A stretch of 64,000 nucleotides of DNA from the NCBI RefSeq assembly GCF_024459955.1, contig NZ_JANFXK010000005.1:124001-188000 (forward strand). The letters are read 5' to 3'. Source of the DNA: Anaerovorax odorimutans (GTDB taxonomy: Bacteria; Bacillota; Clostridia; Peptostreptococcales; Anaerovoracaceae). Made by a program: the position numbers and the translations under genes. Positions 7,052-15,315 of this stretch are shown here, piece after piece (the stretch's first letter is position 1; every line of letters starts with the position of its first letter). The notes under the pieces were generated by a model. That model searched no databases, had not been told where the DNA came from, and saw only the letters and a program-made list of their open reading frames with translations.

Positions 7052-8074
7052 TTACCTCGCCATGTTAAAAGCTTTTGTAATACATCCGTTGAAGTCTCCT
7101 ACGGAGATCGTTACTGAAGAAGCCAGCTCCGGATCAGCAGGCGAACCTTCTTTGTTCACTGCTACATCCGTTATTTCCTTTTCTGTTTTTCCCAGTACAT
7201 AATCACTGTACGCTGCTGACTGTTCATACCATTCTTTTCCGATTCCGGATTTTGCTTTCATGCCGTAGTCGTCACCCATTCCGGCTTTTGTCTTCTGCGG
7301 AGCCGTCAGGTCTGAGGTGAACTTGCCCTGGCTGTTAAAGTTCAGGTTGCTCTGCGATCCGTCAATAACACAGCTTGTTACCTGTCCGTCACCGTTAAAG
7401 GAGGCCAGTGCATAGGAAGAGTTCGCCTGAGCCAGGCCGTCTTCTGCTCCCGCGTCCTTAGATTTGTCGATCCTGGTTACGATTCCCAGACCCAGGGTAT
7501 CTCCCTTTTTCGCTCCCCGGTCCTTTGCGTCTGACACTGCCTTATCGAGACCTTCGATAAACCCGCCGATCTTGATTGTGACGGATGATGCCAGTTCTTC
7601 ATCTTTCGGCGCTGTCTTTTCATCTACACTGATTCCCTTTACTTCATCCAGTGTTTTCCCCTGAACGTAGTCACAGAAAGCAGTGATCTGATCCTTCCAG
7701 TCCTTTCCCAGTGAAGATGCTTTGTGCAGACCATAGTCGTCTCCCAGTTCATATTTCGTAGGAACCGGCTTGTCCAGCGGAGTCAGCAGCTTCCCTTCTT
7801 TGGAGAAGTTGATCTTTGTCTGAGCCGAATCAATTACACATTTTACAATCACGCCATCGCTGTCCACCAATACGCCGAAAGCCGTGGAATCGGTCTGGGC
7901 CAGGCCGTCTTCCTTCCCCGCGTCCTTAGAATTTTCCACGGATGAAGTTACGGCAAATCCGGTTTTAAGCGTATCGCCATCGCTGCTTTTCTTCGAATCC
8001 TCCGAACTGCTTCCGCAGGCTGTGATAAATACCATTGACAGCACCAGGGCTGCCGCTAACAAAACTCGTTTCAT
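7052..8074 (-). CDS. Lipoprotein made of two homologous repeats, function unknown
   Basis: A 340-residue lipoprotein with signal peptide and lipobox ending ITAC (C20), followed by a Ser/Asp-rich linker. The rest is an internal duplication. Each half contains, in order, SKDAG-EDGLAQ, a VTSCVID/VKCVID strand, S-NF/INF, a GDDYG segment, GK-W or GKEW, a DYV-GKT segment and ELASSVTI. The repeats span about residues 38-190 and 195-340. Neither half carries the S/T-G-A-S/T flavinylation motif. It lies between the UbiA-type prenyltransferase and ApbE, so an extracytoplasmic role in the same electron transfer chain is likely, for instance as a flavin- or quinone-interacting partner. That role is inferred; I do not recognise a named domain. 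Confidence 0.85.
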   Translation of the reverse strand: MKRVLLAAALVLSMVFITACGSSSEDSKKSSDGDTLKTGFAVTSSVENSKDAGKEDGLAQTDSTAFGVLVDSDGVIVKCVIDSAQTKINFSKEGKLLTPLDKPVPTKYELGDDYGLHKASSLGKDWKDQITAFCDYVQGKTLDEVKGISVDEKTAPKDEELASSVTIKIGGFIEGLDKAVSDAKDRGAKKGDTLGLGIVTRIDKSKDAGAEDGLAQANSSYALASFNGDGQVTSCVIDGSQSNLNFNSQGKFTSDLTAPQKTKAGMGDDYGMKAKSGIGKEWYEQSAAYSDYVLGKTEKEITDVAVNKEGSPADPELASSVTISVGDFNGCITKAFNMAR

Positions 8075-8122
8075 GTCATCCTCCTTATTTCCTCCAACTT
8101 TTGATACTAACCTTTTAATCTA

Positions 8123-9025
8123 TTAAAGCAATCCGCAGATAAAAATGAGCCCCGCGTCCGCGCTCATGATGAGGATATAGTTTTTGATGGAGCACAGGAA
8201 AGTCGTTTCTTTGTTCTGCGTTTTACGAAAGACCCGAATATTCTTCACCACCGGAATCAGCGTTATAAAAAACAGCAGGCACAGCGGCGGCAGAATTCCA
8301 ATTATAATCATTACCAGGTGGACTGCGTAGACCGCGTAGTAAGTTGCGGAAAACAACAGCAGCGCCCGCTTTTTTCCCAAATAATACGCCAGTGTGTAGC
8401 GCTTTACGAGGACATCCCTCTCCACATCGCAGATATTATTAGCCAGCATAATGTTGGCCGTAGCGCAGGCCGGCGCCGCGGACAGCAGTAAAAGCCCGAT
8501 AAGCGGCATGATATGCAGCGTAATAACCAGCTCTCCCGAAGACAGCGCCAGTTTCAGAAAGGTTCCTTCCGGCATATTGATATAGAGCAACAAAAAGGGA
8601 ATGAGCAACCCATAAAATATACCGGAAAGAGCCTCTCCCAGGGGCAGGCGGGATATTGGAACCGGCCCCCAGGTATATAAGATTCCGCCCAGAAAGCACA
8701 GCCCTCCTGTAAGAAGCACTACGATATCTGTCAGATACGCCAGAAAAATTCCACAGGCCGTACTGACACATAGGAGGATCATAAGCGCTGCGAAAGCCGG
8801 TTTTCTGGGCAGAGTAAGCTCCTGATCGTTTGTCTTTGTATCAATGTAATTGTTGATCGCTGTTGTCGTCAGATCGAAGAGAAACATCCCCGCGAAGAAC
8901 AGCAGCGTCAATTTCCAATGGATTTGCTGATCTCTATAGTACAGGAAGGCCAGTCCCATCAAAAATGCGAACAAACTTGTAATCTTGGTGGTAATCTCCA
9001 CATATTTGAAAAACCTTCCGAGCAC
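8123..9025 (-). CDS. UbiA-family prenyltransferase, probably for an EET demethylmenaquinone (DmkA/MenA-like)
   Basis: A 300-residue polytopic enzyme with about eight to nine membrane segments. The two Asp-rich metal/diphosphate motifs of the UbiA superfamily are visible: NNYIDTKTND in the first half and NNICDVERD in the second. It would transfer a polyprenyl chain to 1,4-dihydroxy-2-naphthoate at the membrane. The polyprenyl diphosphate synthase gene ends 4 bases upstream and NDH-2 is next, the same trio found in flavin-based EET loci. No menaquinone head-group genes are in the window. The start is GTG at 9025 behind GGAAGGAAGGG. Confidence 0.9.
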   Translation of the reverse strand: MLGRFFKYVEITTKITSLFAFLMGLAFLYYRDQQIHWKLTLLFFAGMFLFDLTTTAINNYIDTKTNDQELTLPRKPAFAALMILLCVSTACGIFLAYLTDIVVLLTGGLCFLGGILYTWGPVPISRLPLGEALSGIFYGLLIPFLLLYINMPEGTFLKLALSSGELVITLHIMPLIGLLLLSAAPACATANIMLANNICDVERDVLVKRYTLAYYLGKKRALLLFSATYYAVYAVHLVMIIIGILPPLCLLFFITLIPVVKNIRVFRKTQNKETTFLCSIKNYILIMSADAGLIFICGLL

Positions 9026-9029
9026 GTTT

Positions 9030-10031
9030 CTACCCTTCCTTCCCTAAAATTCCGTAATAGGACTGATTTACAAGCTGCAGGATATACCGTCTTTTTTCTT
9101 CCGTAATATCCAGTTCCGCAAGAAGATTTCGCGCTTTGCGATAATAAAGCTCACAGATTCCACGGGTGTATTCCACCCCCTGGCACTGTTTCACCAGTTC
9201 CTGAATTTCCTCTTTGGCAGGAGGTTTCTTGTTTATCTGCTGTTTAACCTGCGGGTAATGTTTTAACGCGTACACAAGCGGCAAAGTGAAAACTCCCTGC
9301 TCGTAATCGGAACGGACCGGTTTTTTTATTTTGCTCTCGTCTGAAACATAGTCCAGACAGTCATCGGTCAGCTGAAAAATCATTCCCGTGTACCTGCCCA
9401 GCCTCGCGTATTTTGCGGACTGACTCTCCGTTTGGTCAGAGAGAATGGCTCCGGCCCGAAAGGCCCCTTCAAACAGAGCCGCGGTCTTTCCTCTGGCTAT
9501 CCTTAAACAGGTCCCGGGGGAAATGTCCGCGTTCCAGCCGTTTTCCTGCTGCAGAAGTTCCCCGCCGCACAGGCGGCTGATATAGTCCGGGAAGGAAAGA
9601 CCAATGTATGTTTCCCGTTCAGTGACCTGGGAAAAGCATTTCATCGCCATGCACAGCAGATAATCCCCGCAGATGACAGCGGATCTTTTGCCGAATTTTT
9701 TCTGTACCGTAGGGATGCCCCTTCTGACAGAGGCATTATCTATGACGTCATCATGCACCAATGTCGCTAAATGCAGAAGTTCGATCCCTACTGATACGCG
9801 TACCGCATTTTCACTTATCCGGTTCTCTCTGTCCATGGCACAGGCCAAAAGCCCGCGGCTGCGAAGCATCTTTCCCTGGGACAGAGCCAGGTGCCGGGTA
9901 TAGACTCGCACCATCGGAGGTGTGTTTTTCAGTAAATGTGAAAGCTGATGTTTTACCCTCTCAAGCGCCGTGTCGAACTTATGGGAAACAGTAGCGGGCT
10001 CTTGATTTTGCGCTGTTTTCTTCTCAGTCAT
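9030..10031 (-). CDS. Polyprenyl diphosphate synthase (trans-isoprenyl family, DmkB-like)
   Basis: A 333-residue all-helical prenyl synthase that extends an allylic diphosphate with IPP. The first Asp-rich motif appears as LVHDDVID (D94, D95) in a slightly shortened form, and the second as LTDDCLDYVSD near residue 236; GKMLRSRG matches the conserved GK-RP region loosely. Product chain length cannot be read with confidence. The start overlaps the end of the NDH-2 gene by 8 bases, implying translational coupling. In this context it probably supplies the side chain for the neighbouring UbiA enzyme. Confidence 0.9.
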   Translation of the reverse strand: MTEKKTAQNQEPATVSHKFDTALERVKHQLSHLLKNTPPMVRVYTRHLALSQGKMLRSRGLLACAMDRENRISENAVRVSVGIELLHLATLVHDDVIDNASVRRGIPTVQKKFGKRSAVICGDYLLCMAMKCFSQVTERETYIGLSFPDYISRLCGGELLQQENGWNADISPGTCLRIARGKTAALFEGAFRAGAILSDQTESQSAKYARLGRYTGMIFQLTDDCLDYVSDESKIKKPVRSDYEQGVFTLPLVYALKHYPQVKQQINKKPPAKEEIQELVKQCQGVEYTRGICELYYRKARNLLAELDITEEKRRYILQLVNQSYYGILGKEG

Positions 10032-12018
10032 TGTACCAGTACCACTTTCTCACAAATTTAACTCGTTTCCATTTCTTTTTCAGCCATGGCATTACATAAT
10101 AATCCAATCCGAAAGTATGTCCGCCTCCAATCAGTACAGCGATCGCTGCGAAAACCATCCACACAGTTCCCATGTACAGTCCTGTGGTAGCGACGAACAT
10201 GAACTGCAGGATCAAAGACGCTCCGGCAGAGAGGAAGGTTAATAGTCCACCGATCAGCGCCAGCCCAATGAGAATTTCCGCAATAACGATCGCCGACTGC
10301 ATGAAAACCTGCATAGAATCGCTCGAAAGAACAAACCGATCCAGCATGTCATTCATCAGCGGAATATTCAACTTCACTGCGTAATCTGAAATCTCAGCGC
10401 TGTGAAGGTCCGCGCCTGAAACGAAGTACAGCTGAAACCAACCGAAAAAATCCCAATTGATCAAAGCCGTTCCGGCAGACACCGCCGTTTCCGCCGCAGC
10501 GCCGGTCGCTGATGACACGGCATCCGCCGCGGCTCCGGTAGCGGCTGTCTGCGCATCTGCCGCGCCGCCGGAAACACCGTTTAAAATACTGTCATACCAG
10601 GCCGAAGCGCCGCCGAAAAAGGCAACCAGCTTCGGCTCGGCAAGCCAGCCCTCTACGATTTTCATAATGCCCTCAAAGACCCAGGCCATTCCCAGAAAAA
10701 CGCGGAGGGGAACCAAAAGAAAACTTGGTGTCACATTGGAGAAATGTCCCCCAAGGAAGCTCCTGTGATGACGGATGGTAAAAAATTCATGCTTTACATA
10801 GCTGAAAATTTTATTCCATCCCAAAACCTGTATAAAATAAATAATATTGATAAAGTGCTTTACAAACATGGCCAGAAAGGAGGCCAGGCTTATCATATGC
10901 TTTGGTGTGCCTACCCGGGCAACGCCGTATCGCCCTCCGACACAGACCATGACACCGTGAAAGGACGGCTCGTATACGGACAGCTCCGTCTGCTCATCGG
11001 AAAGAGATGCCGCGACGTTCTTTGCGGCTGTCTTTGCGCTCTGTTCACAGTTCTCAACCATCTGCGGAACCGGTTTTTCTTCACCGTCAGCAATATAAAA
11101 CAGGTTATCTCCTACAATAAAGACATCCTCTCTGCCGTCCGCCCGCAGATACGGGTCCGCTTCCAATCTGCCTCTCCCCTTTGATTTCAGAACCTTCGCC
11201 GCCTTGCCCGCAATATCCGCGCTTTCAATGCCCGCAGTCCAGATAACGGTTCCTGCCCTGCGGCGTTCTGTATTTTCTCCGCATTTCAGGTCAATGTAAT
11301 CCGGGCCGACTTCCATGACCCCTACACCTAATTCCACGGTCACATTCATCTTTTCCAGACGACGCCGTACCTTGTCGGATATTTTTTCCGGCAGTATGTT
11401 CACAGTCCGCGGCAGCTGGTCCACATCATGGACATGGACCAGATCAGGCTCGATTTCATACTTCTGGCAGAGAATCGGCACGTATTCCGCCAGTTCTCCT
11501 GCCATTTCCACGCCAGTGAATCCCGCACCCACAACATAGAAGGTAAGCAGCCTCTTTTTCTCGCTCAGATTTCTTTCTCCGGCTGCCTGTCGGAACCGTC
11601 TGTCTATGTGTTCTTTAAGGCGGATCGCGTCTTCATAGGACCAGAGACCGAAGGCGTTTTCCGCCGCCCCTTTGACGCCGAAATAAGTGGGTTTTGACCC
11701 TGATGCGATTACCAGTCTGTCGTAGTCGTAGCTGCGGTTCTCACAGATAACGGTTTTTTTATCAAAGTCGATCTCTTTTGCAGTATCAAGTGTTACCTTT
11801 ACTTTTCTTCCGGCAAAAACTTTGTCCAGACTGATTCTGATACTGTCCTCCTCCACCCTGCCCGCCGCTACCTCATGAAGCTCGGTCAGCATGGTATGGT
11901 AAGGATTCTTATCAATGATGCGGATTTCCGTATCATCATCTTTTTTGTACAGTTTCGCCAGTTTTTTGGCTGTAAGTACGCCGCCGTATCCGGCACCGAT
12001 AATAACAATTTTCTTCAT
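10024..12018 (-). CDS. ndh2: Type II NADH dehydrogenase with C-terminal DoxX-like membrane domain (Ndh2)
   Basis: A 664-residue fusion. Residues 1 to about 400 are a non-proton-pumping NADH:quinone oxidoreductase: an FAD-binding GAGYGG (8-13), a second dinucleotide site VVGAGFTGVEMAGEL, and the FAD-closing VGD segment (FIVGDNLFY). From about residue 430 comes a DoxX-like four-helix domain beginning LLVPLRVFLGMAWVFEGI, interrupted by a low-complexity Ala-rich insert (about residues 485-520). Listeria Ndh2 of the EET pathway has a comparable membrane tail. The enzyme would oxidise NADH and reduce a dedicated quinone. The ATG at 12018 follows AGGGGTG. The stop overlaps the prenyl synthase start. 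Confidence 0.92.
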   Translation of the reverse strand: MKKIVIIGAGYGGVLTAKKLAKLYKKDDDTEIRIIDKNPYHTMLTELHEVAAGRVEEDSIRISLDKVFAGRKVKVTLDTAKEIDFDKKTVICENRSYDYDRLVIASGSKPTYFGVKGAAENAFGLWSYEDAIRLKEHIDRRFRQAAGERNLSEKKRLLTFYVVGAGFTGVEMAGELAEYVPILCQKYEIEPDLVHVHDVDQLPRTVNILPEKISDKVRRRLEKMNVTVELGVGVMEVGPDYIDLKCGENTERRRAGTVIWTAGIESADIAGKAAKVLKSKGRGRLEADPYLRADGREDVFIVGDNLFYIADGEEKPVPQMVENCEQSAKTAAKNVAASLSDEQTELSVYEPSFHGVMVCVGGRYGVARVGTPKHMISLASFLAMFVKHFINIIYFIQVLGWNKIFSYVKHEFFTIRHHRSFLGGHFSNVTPSFLLVPLRVFLGMAWVFEGIMKIVEGWLAEPKLVAFFGGASAWYDSILNGVSGGAADAQTAATGAAADAVSSATGAAAETAVSAGTALINWDFFGWFQLYFVSGADLHSAEISDYAVKLNIPLMNDMLDRFVLSSDSMQVFMQSAIVIAEILIGLALIGGLLTFLSAGASLILQFMFVATTGLYMGTVWMVFAAIAVLIGGGHTFGLDYYVMPWLKKKWKRVKFVRKWYWYND

Positions 12019-12052
12019 TTAAAACACCCCTGTAAGTTCTTCTCTGTTTTCC

Positions 12053-12928
12053 TTATCGGTCCTCCGGCCCATCGGCCAAAGCCCGGCAAATCGCAGAAAT
12101 CAATTTATTGGTGCGTAAGGTAGGGCCTGTAACCGCATCCTTGTCCTCTATGACCGCAGGCGGCTCATAAAGCTCCGTCAGAGCCTGTACGGACTTACCC
12201 TCCAGATAGGCCGCGGCTTCTTTGTATTGATCGGCGATCTCTCTGGCGGCAGAAGACTCTTCCTCTTTCAAGTAATCCAGTCCTCCATAATTGAGCGCTT
12301 TATATTTTACAGAAACGAATTTCCGATCCTTTATTTTCACTTCTACCGCGATCTGTTCCACCCCTCCGTCATCGTAAGCGCCCCGGTAGATTCCGTCTTT
12401 CAAATCATCGGGAAAGCTCACTGCCTCTGACCGGGCCGGCCGGAACACGTTTCTCTGCAGACCGTCTTCAACGGCACGTTCCAGCTTATCTGTATTGAGC
12501 GTAGCTCCCGTGACCGCATCCATATCGCTGACAATGCTCTTGGACTCCGCCAGGTCCGATACCGCATCTACGTTTTTTCCTATGAGGTATTTTCCGGCCT
12601 GCGTGTACTGTCCGGCCACCTGCTTTTGCAAGTCGGTGGCATCGGATGCCAGGTAATCTCCGTCTTTATACTTTAGGCTGCGAAAGGTCAGTCTTTGAAA
12701 GATATCATTCTCCAATTCAAACTGAACCGATAATTCCTCTTCATCCCCATATTTATAGAAGCCTCTGTAAACTCCGTCCGCATACTGTTGAAAGGACTCT
12801 GCGCTTTCAGAATTCTTCAATGTTTCACTATCCGAAGGCGCATCGACCGGCGGTACAAAATAGGCACACCCGCAGGCACCGGCCATTACACCGGAAAGCA
12901 GCACTGCTATTGCGATCAAACGTTTCAT
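12053..12928 (-). CDS. Lipoprotein with two FMN-binding domains (PplA-like electron carrier)
   Basis: A 291-residue lipoprotein (signal peptide, lipid-attachment Cys at 19 after MAGA) with two FMN_bind domains, roughly residues 47-160 and 175-287. Domain 1 ends in DAVTGATLNT with the flavinylation motif TGAT (140-143), where ApbE enzymes attach FMN to the Thr. Domain 2 has DAVTGPTLRT, with Pro in place of Ala (267-270), so its modification is less certain. It is the first gene of the cluster and corresponds in role to Listeria PplA, the surface flavoprotein that reduces external iron and other acceptors. The ATG at 12928 has AGAGGGAA upstream; an in-frame ATG at 12946 has no comparable site. 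Confidence 0.92.
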   Translation of the reverse strand: MKRLIAIAVLLSGVMAGACGCAYFVPPVDAPSDSETLKNSESAESFQQYADGVYRGFYKYGDEEELSVQFELENDIFQRLTFRSLKYKDGDYLASDATDLQKQVAGQYTQAGKYLIGKNVDAVSDLAESKSIVSDMDAVTGATLNTDKLERAVEDGLQRNVFRPARSEAVSFPDDLKDGIYRGAYDDGGVEQIAVEVKIKDRKFVSVKYKALNYGGLDYLKEEESSAAREIADQYKEAAAYLEGKSVQALTELYEPPAVIEDKDAVTGPTLRTNKLISAICRALADGPEDR

Positions 12929-13021
12929 GTTCCCTCTCTTTGTCAAAATATTCTTTATTGTTTATATATTATCACCATTCTGTGTCTTTTTTGTGGCATT
13001 TCGTACCCGCCACTTTTTTTG

Positions 13022-13030
13022 TGATATAAT
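13022..13030 (+). promoter_or_regulatory. Extended -10 promoter of the two-component genes
   Basis: TGATATAAT at 13022-13030 is a perfect extended -10 element, 54 bases before the response regulator start. No good -35 box is seen at 17 bases. The 156-base gap between the divergent start codons should also hold the promoter and any operator of the EET-like cluster, but no clear minus-strand promoter was found. Confidence 0.45.
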
Positions 13031-13084
13031 AGGGCAAACATAGATGCCTCATCGCTCCGGCACGATGGTTATGGAGGGATTGTA

Positions 13085-13789
13085 ATGACCAGGTTATTAA
13101 TTGTCGATGACAATGAACAGATCACGGACGTACTTACACTATACGCAGAAAAAGAAGGCTTTGAGACTGTGGCGGTTTCCTGCGGCGAAGACGCGCTCTC
13201 CGCTTTTCGGGCCAATACCTTTGATTTGATTCTTTTGGATCTGATGATCCCCGGTATAGACGGGCTGGATGTCTGCCGCCAGATACGCAAGGTTTCCGAC
13301 ATTCCCATTATCATGGTGACTGCCCGCAGCGAGGACTATGAGCGGATCATGGGTCTTGAGATCGGCGCGGACGATTATATTGTAAAACCCTTTTCGCCCG
13401 GCGAGGTTATGGCCAGGGTGAAGGCTGTTCTGAGGCGGATCAGCAAATCGGAGGCTTCGGGTGCGCCGCTGGTCATTTTCACGCTCAATCTGATGATTGA
13501 CCTGGATGCCTATCTGGTAAAGATCAATGGACAGACTGTGCCTCTTACAAAGCGCGAATGTGAAATTCTCTGGCTCCTCTGCGGAAATCCCGATAAGGTT
13601 TTTACCCGCACAGAACTTCTCAACCGCCTCTGGGGCTACGATTATTACGGAGACACCCGCACAGTGGATTCTCACGTGAAACGGCTGCGCAGCAAAATTT
13701 CCCGCTTTGAGCATCCTCTATGGGATATAAAAACAATTTGGGGAGTAGGTTACAAATTTGAAAAAAATATTAAAGATAAGAAGGATTGA
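13085..13789 (+). CDS. OmpR/PhoB-family response regulator
   Basis: A 234-residue regulator with an N-terminal receiver domain (acidic pocket D8-D9, phosphoacceptor D52 in LLDLMIPG, conserved Lys in YIVKPFSPGE) and a C-terminal winged-helix DNA-binding domain (TKRECEILWLLC, TRTELLNRLWGY, TVDSHVKRLRSKI). It is transcribed divergently from the EET-like cluster and overlaps its histidine kinase by 32 bases. Control of the flavoprotein cluster is a reasonable inference from the divergent arrangement. The ATG at 13085 has GGAGGGA at a good distance. Confidence 0.95.
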   Translation: MTRLLIVDDNEQITDVLTLYAEKEGFETVAVSCGEDALSAFRANTFDLILLDLMIPGIDGLDVCRQIRKVSDIPIIMVTARSEDYERIMGLEIGADDYIVKPFSPGEVMARVKAVLRRISKSEASGAPLVIFTLNLMIDLDAYLVKINGQTVPLTKRECEILWLLCGNPDKVFTRTELLNRLWGYDYYGDTRTVDSHVKRLRSKISRFEHPLWDIKTIWGVGYKFEKNIKDKKD

Positions 13790-15236
13790 TTCACTGTTCA
13801 GGAAGATCGCATTCTGGCAATGCGCGGCGCTGTTTCTCTTCGCTGTGATTACCGGCGCGCTCTTTGCGTTCAGTTATTCCAAATATACTTATGAACGTCA
13901 TCTGAGCCAGTTGGCCGGATCCATTGCGGAGGCGGTCAGCAATCATGTGGAAGATACGGGAAAGCCGGTGGGTTCTCAGGACCCATCTGAAATTCGTACT
14001 TATACGGATATCATTAGCGGCACTTCCAATATGGCGGATATCTCTGTCTGGATCATCACCAAGGATAAGGAACTGATCAGCTACAATCGAAAAACCGGCA
14101 GGCTGGAATTCGATCAGCTGCCGACTCGCTATACGGATATGCTGCATTACTTGCTGCAGGGAAATTCCGTTCATAATGATACCTATCGGAAGGTTTGGAA
14201 CCGCGACATGTTCGGGGTGGGCACGCCCATTTTGGACAGCGGCGGGTTTGTCATCGGCGTAGTGTTGGTCCAGACTTCTCATGACGTAGTATTGGATGCC
14301 ATGAAAACTTCTATGACCAATCTCGCTTTCAGTCTCCTGATTGCCATGCTCGTTACTCTGTGCATCGCTATTATTATCTTTCGTATTATCACAAAGCCCC
14401 TGGAAAAAATACAAAAAAGCGCCTTCCAGCTTCAGGAAGGCAACTATGAGGTGCGTACAAACGTCCGGCAGGATGATGAGCTGGGAAGGCTGGCAGAATC
14501 GGTGGATGAGCTGGCCATACGACTCTCCGAGGCCAGAGCGGAACGCGATAATCTGGATAAAATGCGGCAAACTTTTATTTCGAATATTTCTCATGAATTG
14601 CGTACGCCCGTTACTACTATACGGGCATCGCTGGAAGCGCTTTGTGAAGGTCTGGTAACGGACCCGCAGAAAGTACGCCAATATCATCAGGCCATGCTCA
14701 AGGACAGCATCCAGCTGCACCGCCTGATCCATGATCTTTTGGATCTTTCCAGCCTCCAGTCCGCCGAATTCAACATGAATCAATCGGATCTGAACCCCTA
14801 CGAGCTGATACAGGACGCTCTCTCCGGAATCCGCCCTCTGGCGGAGAAAAAGAATATCACGCTTCGCCTGGACTGCCTGTGCGAAACTTGCTCTCATTGT
14901 TCTGTCAAAGGCGACTATGGCCGCCTGCGGCAACTTTTTACCATCCTTTTGGACAATGCGGTCAAATTCACTCCCGCCGGAAAAACGGTCACCGTCTCCG
15001 CGGAATATTCGGACCATTTTGTATGCCGGGTCGTGGACCAGGGATGCGGCATACCTGCCGAGGATCTGCCCAATATTTTCAGTCAGTTTTACAGAGGCAG
15101 GTCCAGTGCTGACAAAGAAGGATGCGGCCTGGGTCTTGCCATCGCGGCGCAGATCGCCGCTCATCATGATATTGATATTCATGCGGAGAGCTGGCTGGGC
15201 GAAGGAACGTGTTTTACCCTGGTTTTTAAAGATTAA
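13758..15236 (+). CDS. Membrane sensor histidine kinase
   Basis: A 492-residue kinase with two membrane segments flanking an extracytoplasmic sensor of about 145 residues, a HAMP linker (TKPLEKIQKSAFQLQEGNYE), a HisKA domain with FISNISHELRTPVTT (phosphoacceptor His near residue 277) and a HATPase_c domain with N and G boxes (LLDNAVKFTP, DQGCGIP, GCGLGLAIA). The sensor has DxxxW/DMFGVGTP features but no named ligand domain. Translation appears to begin at a TTG (13758) inside the response regulator gene, with GGAG upstream. It would phosphorylate the preceding regulator; the stimulus is unknown, with redox or acceptor sensing suggested only by the neighbours. Confidence 0.93.
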   Translation: MKKILKIRRIDSLFRKIAFWQCAALFLFAVITGALFAFSYSKYTYERHLSQLAGSIAEAVSNHVEDTGKPVGSQDPSEIRTYTDIISGTSNMADISVWIITKDKELISYNRKTGRLEFDQLPTRYTDMLHYLLQGNSVHNDTYRKVWNRDMFGVGTPILDSGGFVIGVVLVQTSHDVVLDAMKTSMTNLAFSLLIAMLVTLCIAIIIFRIITKPLEKIQKSAFQLQEGNYEVRTNVRQDDELGRLAESVDELAIRLSEARAERDNLDKMRQTFISNISHELRTPVTTIRASLEALCEGLVTDPQKVRQYHQAMLKDSIQLHRLIHDLLDLSSLQSAEFNMNQSDLNPYELIQDALSGIRPLAEKKNITLRLDCLCETCSHCSVKGDYGRLRQLFTILLDNAVKFTPAGKTVTVSAEYSDHFVCRVVDQGCGIPAEDLPNIFSQFYRGRSSADKEGCGLGLAIAAQIAAHHDIDIHAESWLGEGTCFTLVFKD

Positions 15237-15266
15237 TCGAGCAAATAAAAAATGACAGTTTTGTAG

Positions 15267-15315
15267 ATAGAGGGGGCCTGTGCAAACAAGCTTCAGTTGT
15301 ACGGATCCCCTCTAT
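15267..15315. terminator. Hairpin at the distal end of the CRISPR array
   Basis: A 9-bp inverted repeat (ATAGAGGGG at 15267-15275, complement at 15307-15315) overlaps the degenerate last repeat. On the minus strand, T-rich sequence follows (a run of six T around 15247-15252). It could end the CRISPR transcript, or the kinase transcript from the other side. Confidence 0.45.

Noticed and set aside
12929-13084. FMN riboswitch before the flavin electron transfer cluster
   Set aside because: The conserved FMN-aptamer segments (such as AGGGCAAC-type and GGAT-type elements) were not found in the 156-base gap.
13791-15182. Long antisense frame (463 codons) opposite the histidine kinase
   Set aside because: The kinase domains are complete on the other strand; the antisense frame is a by-product of codon use.
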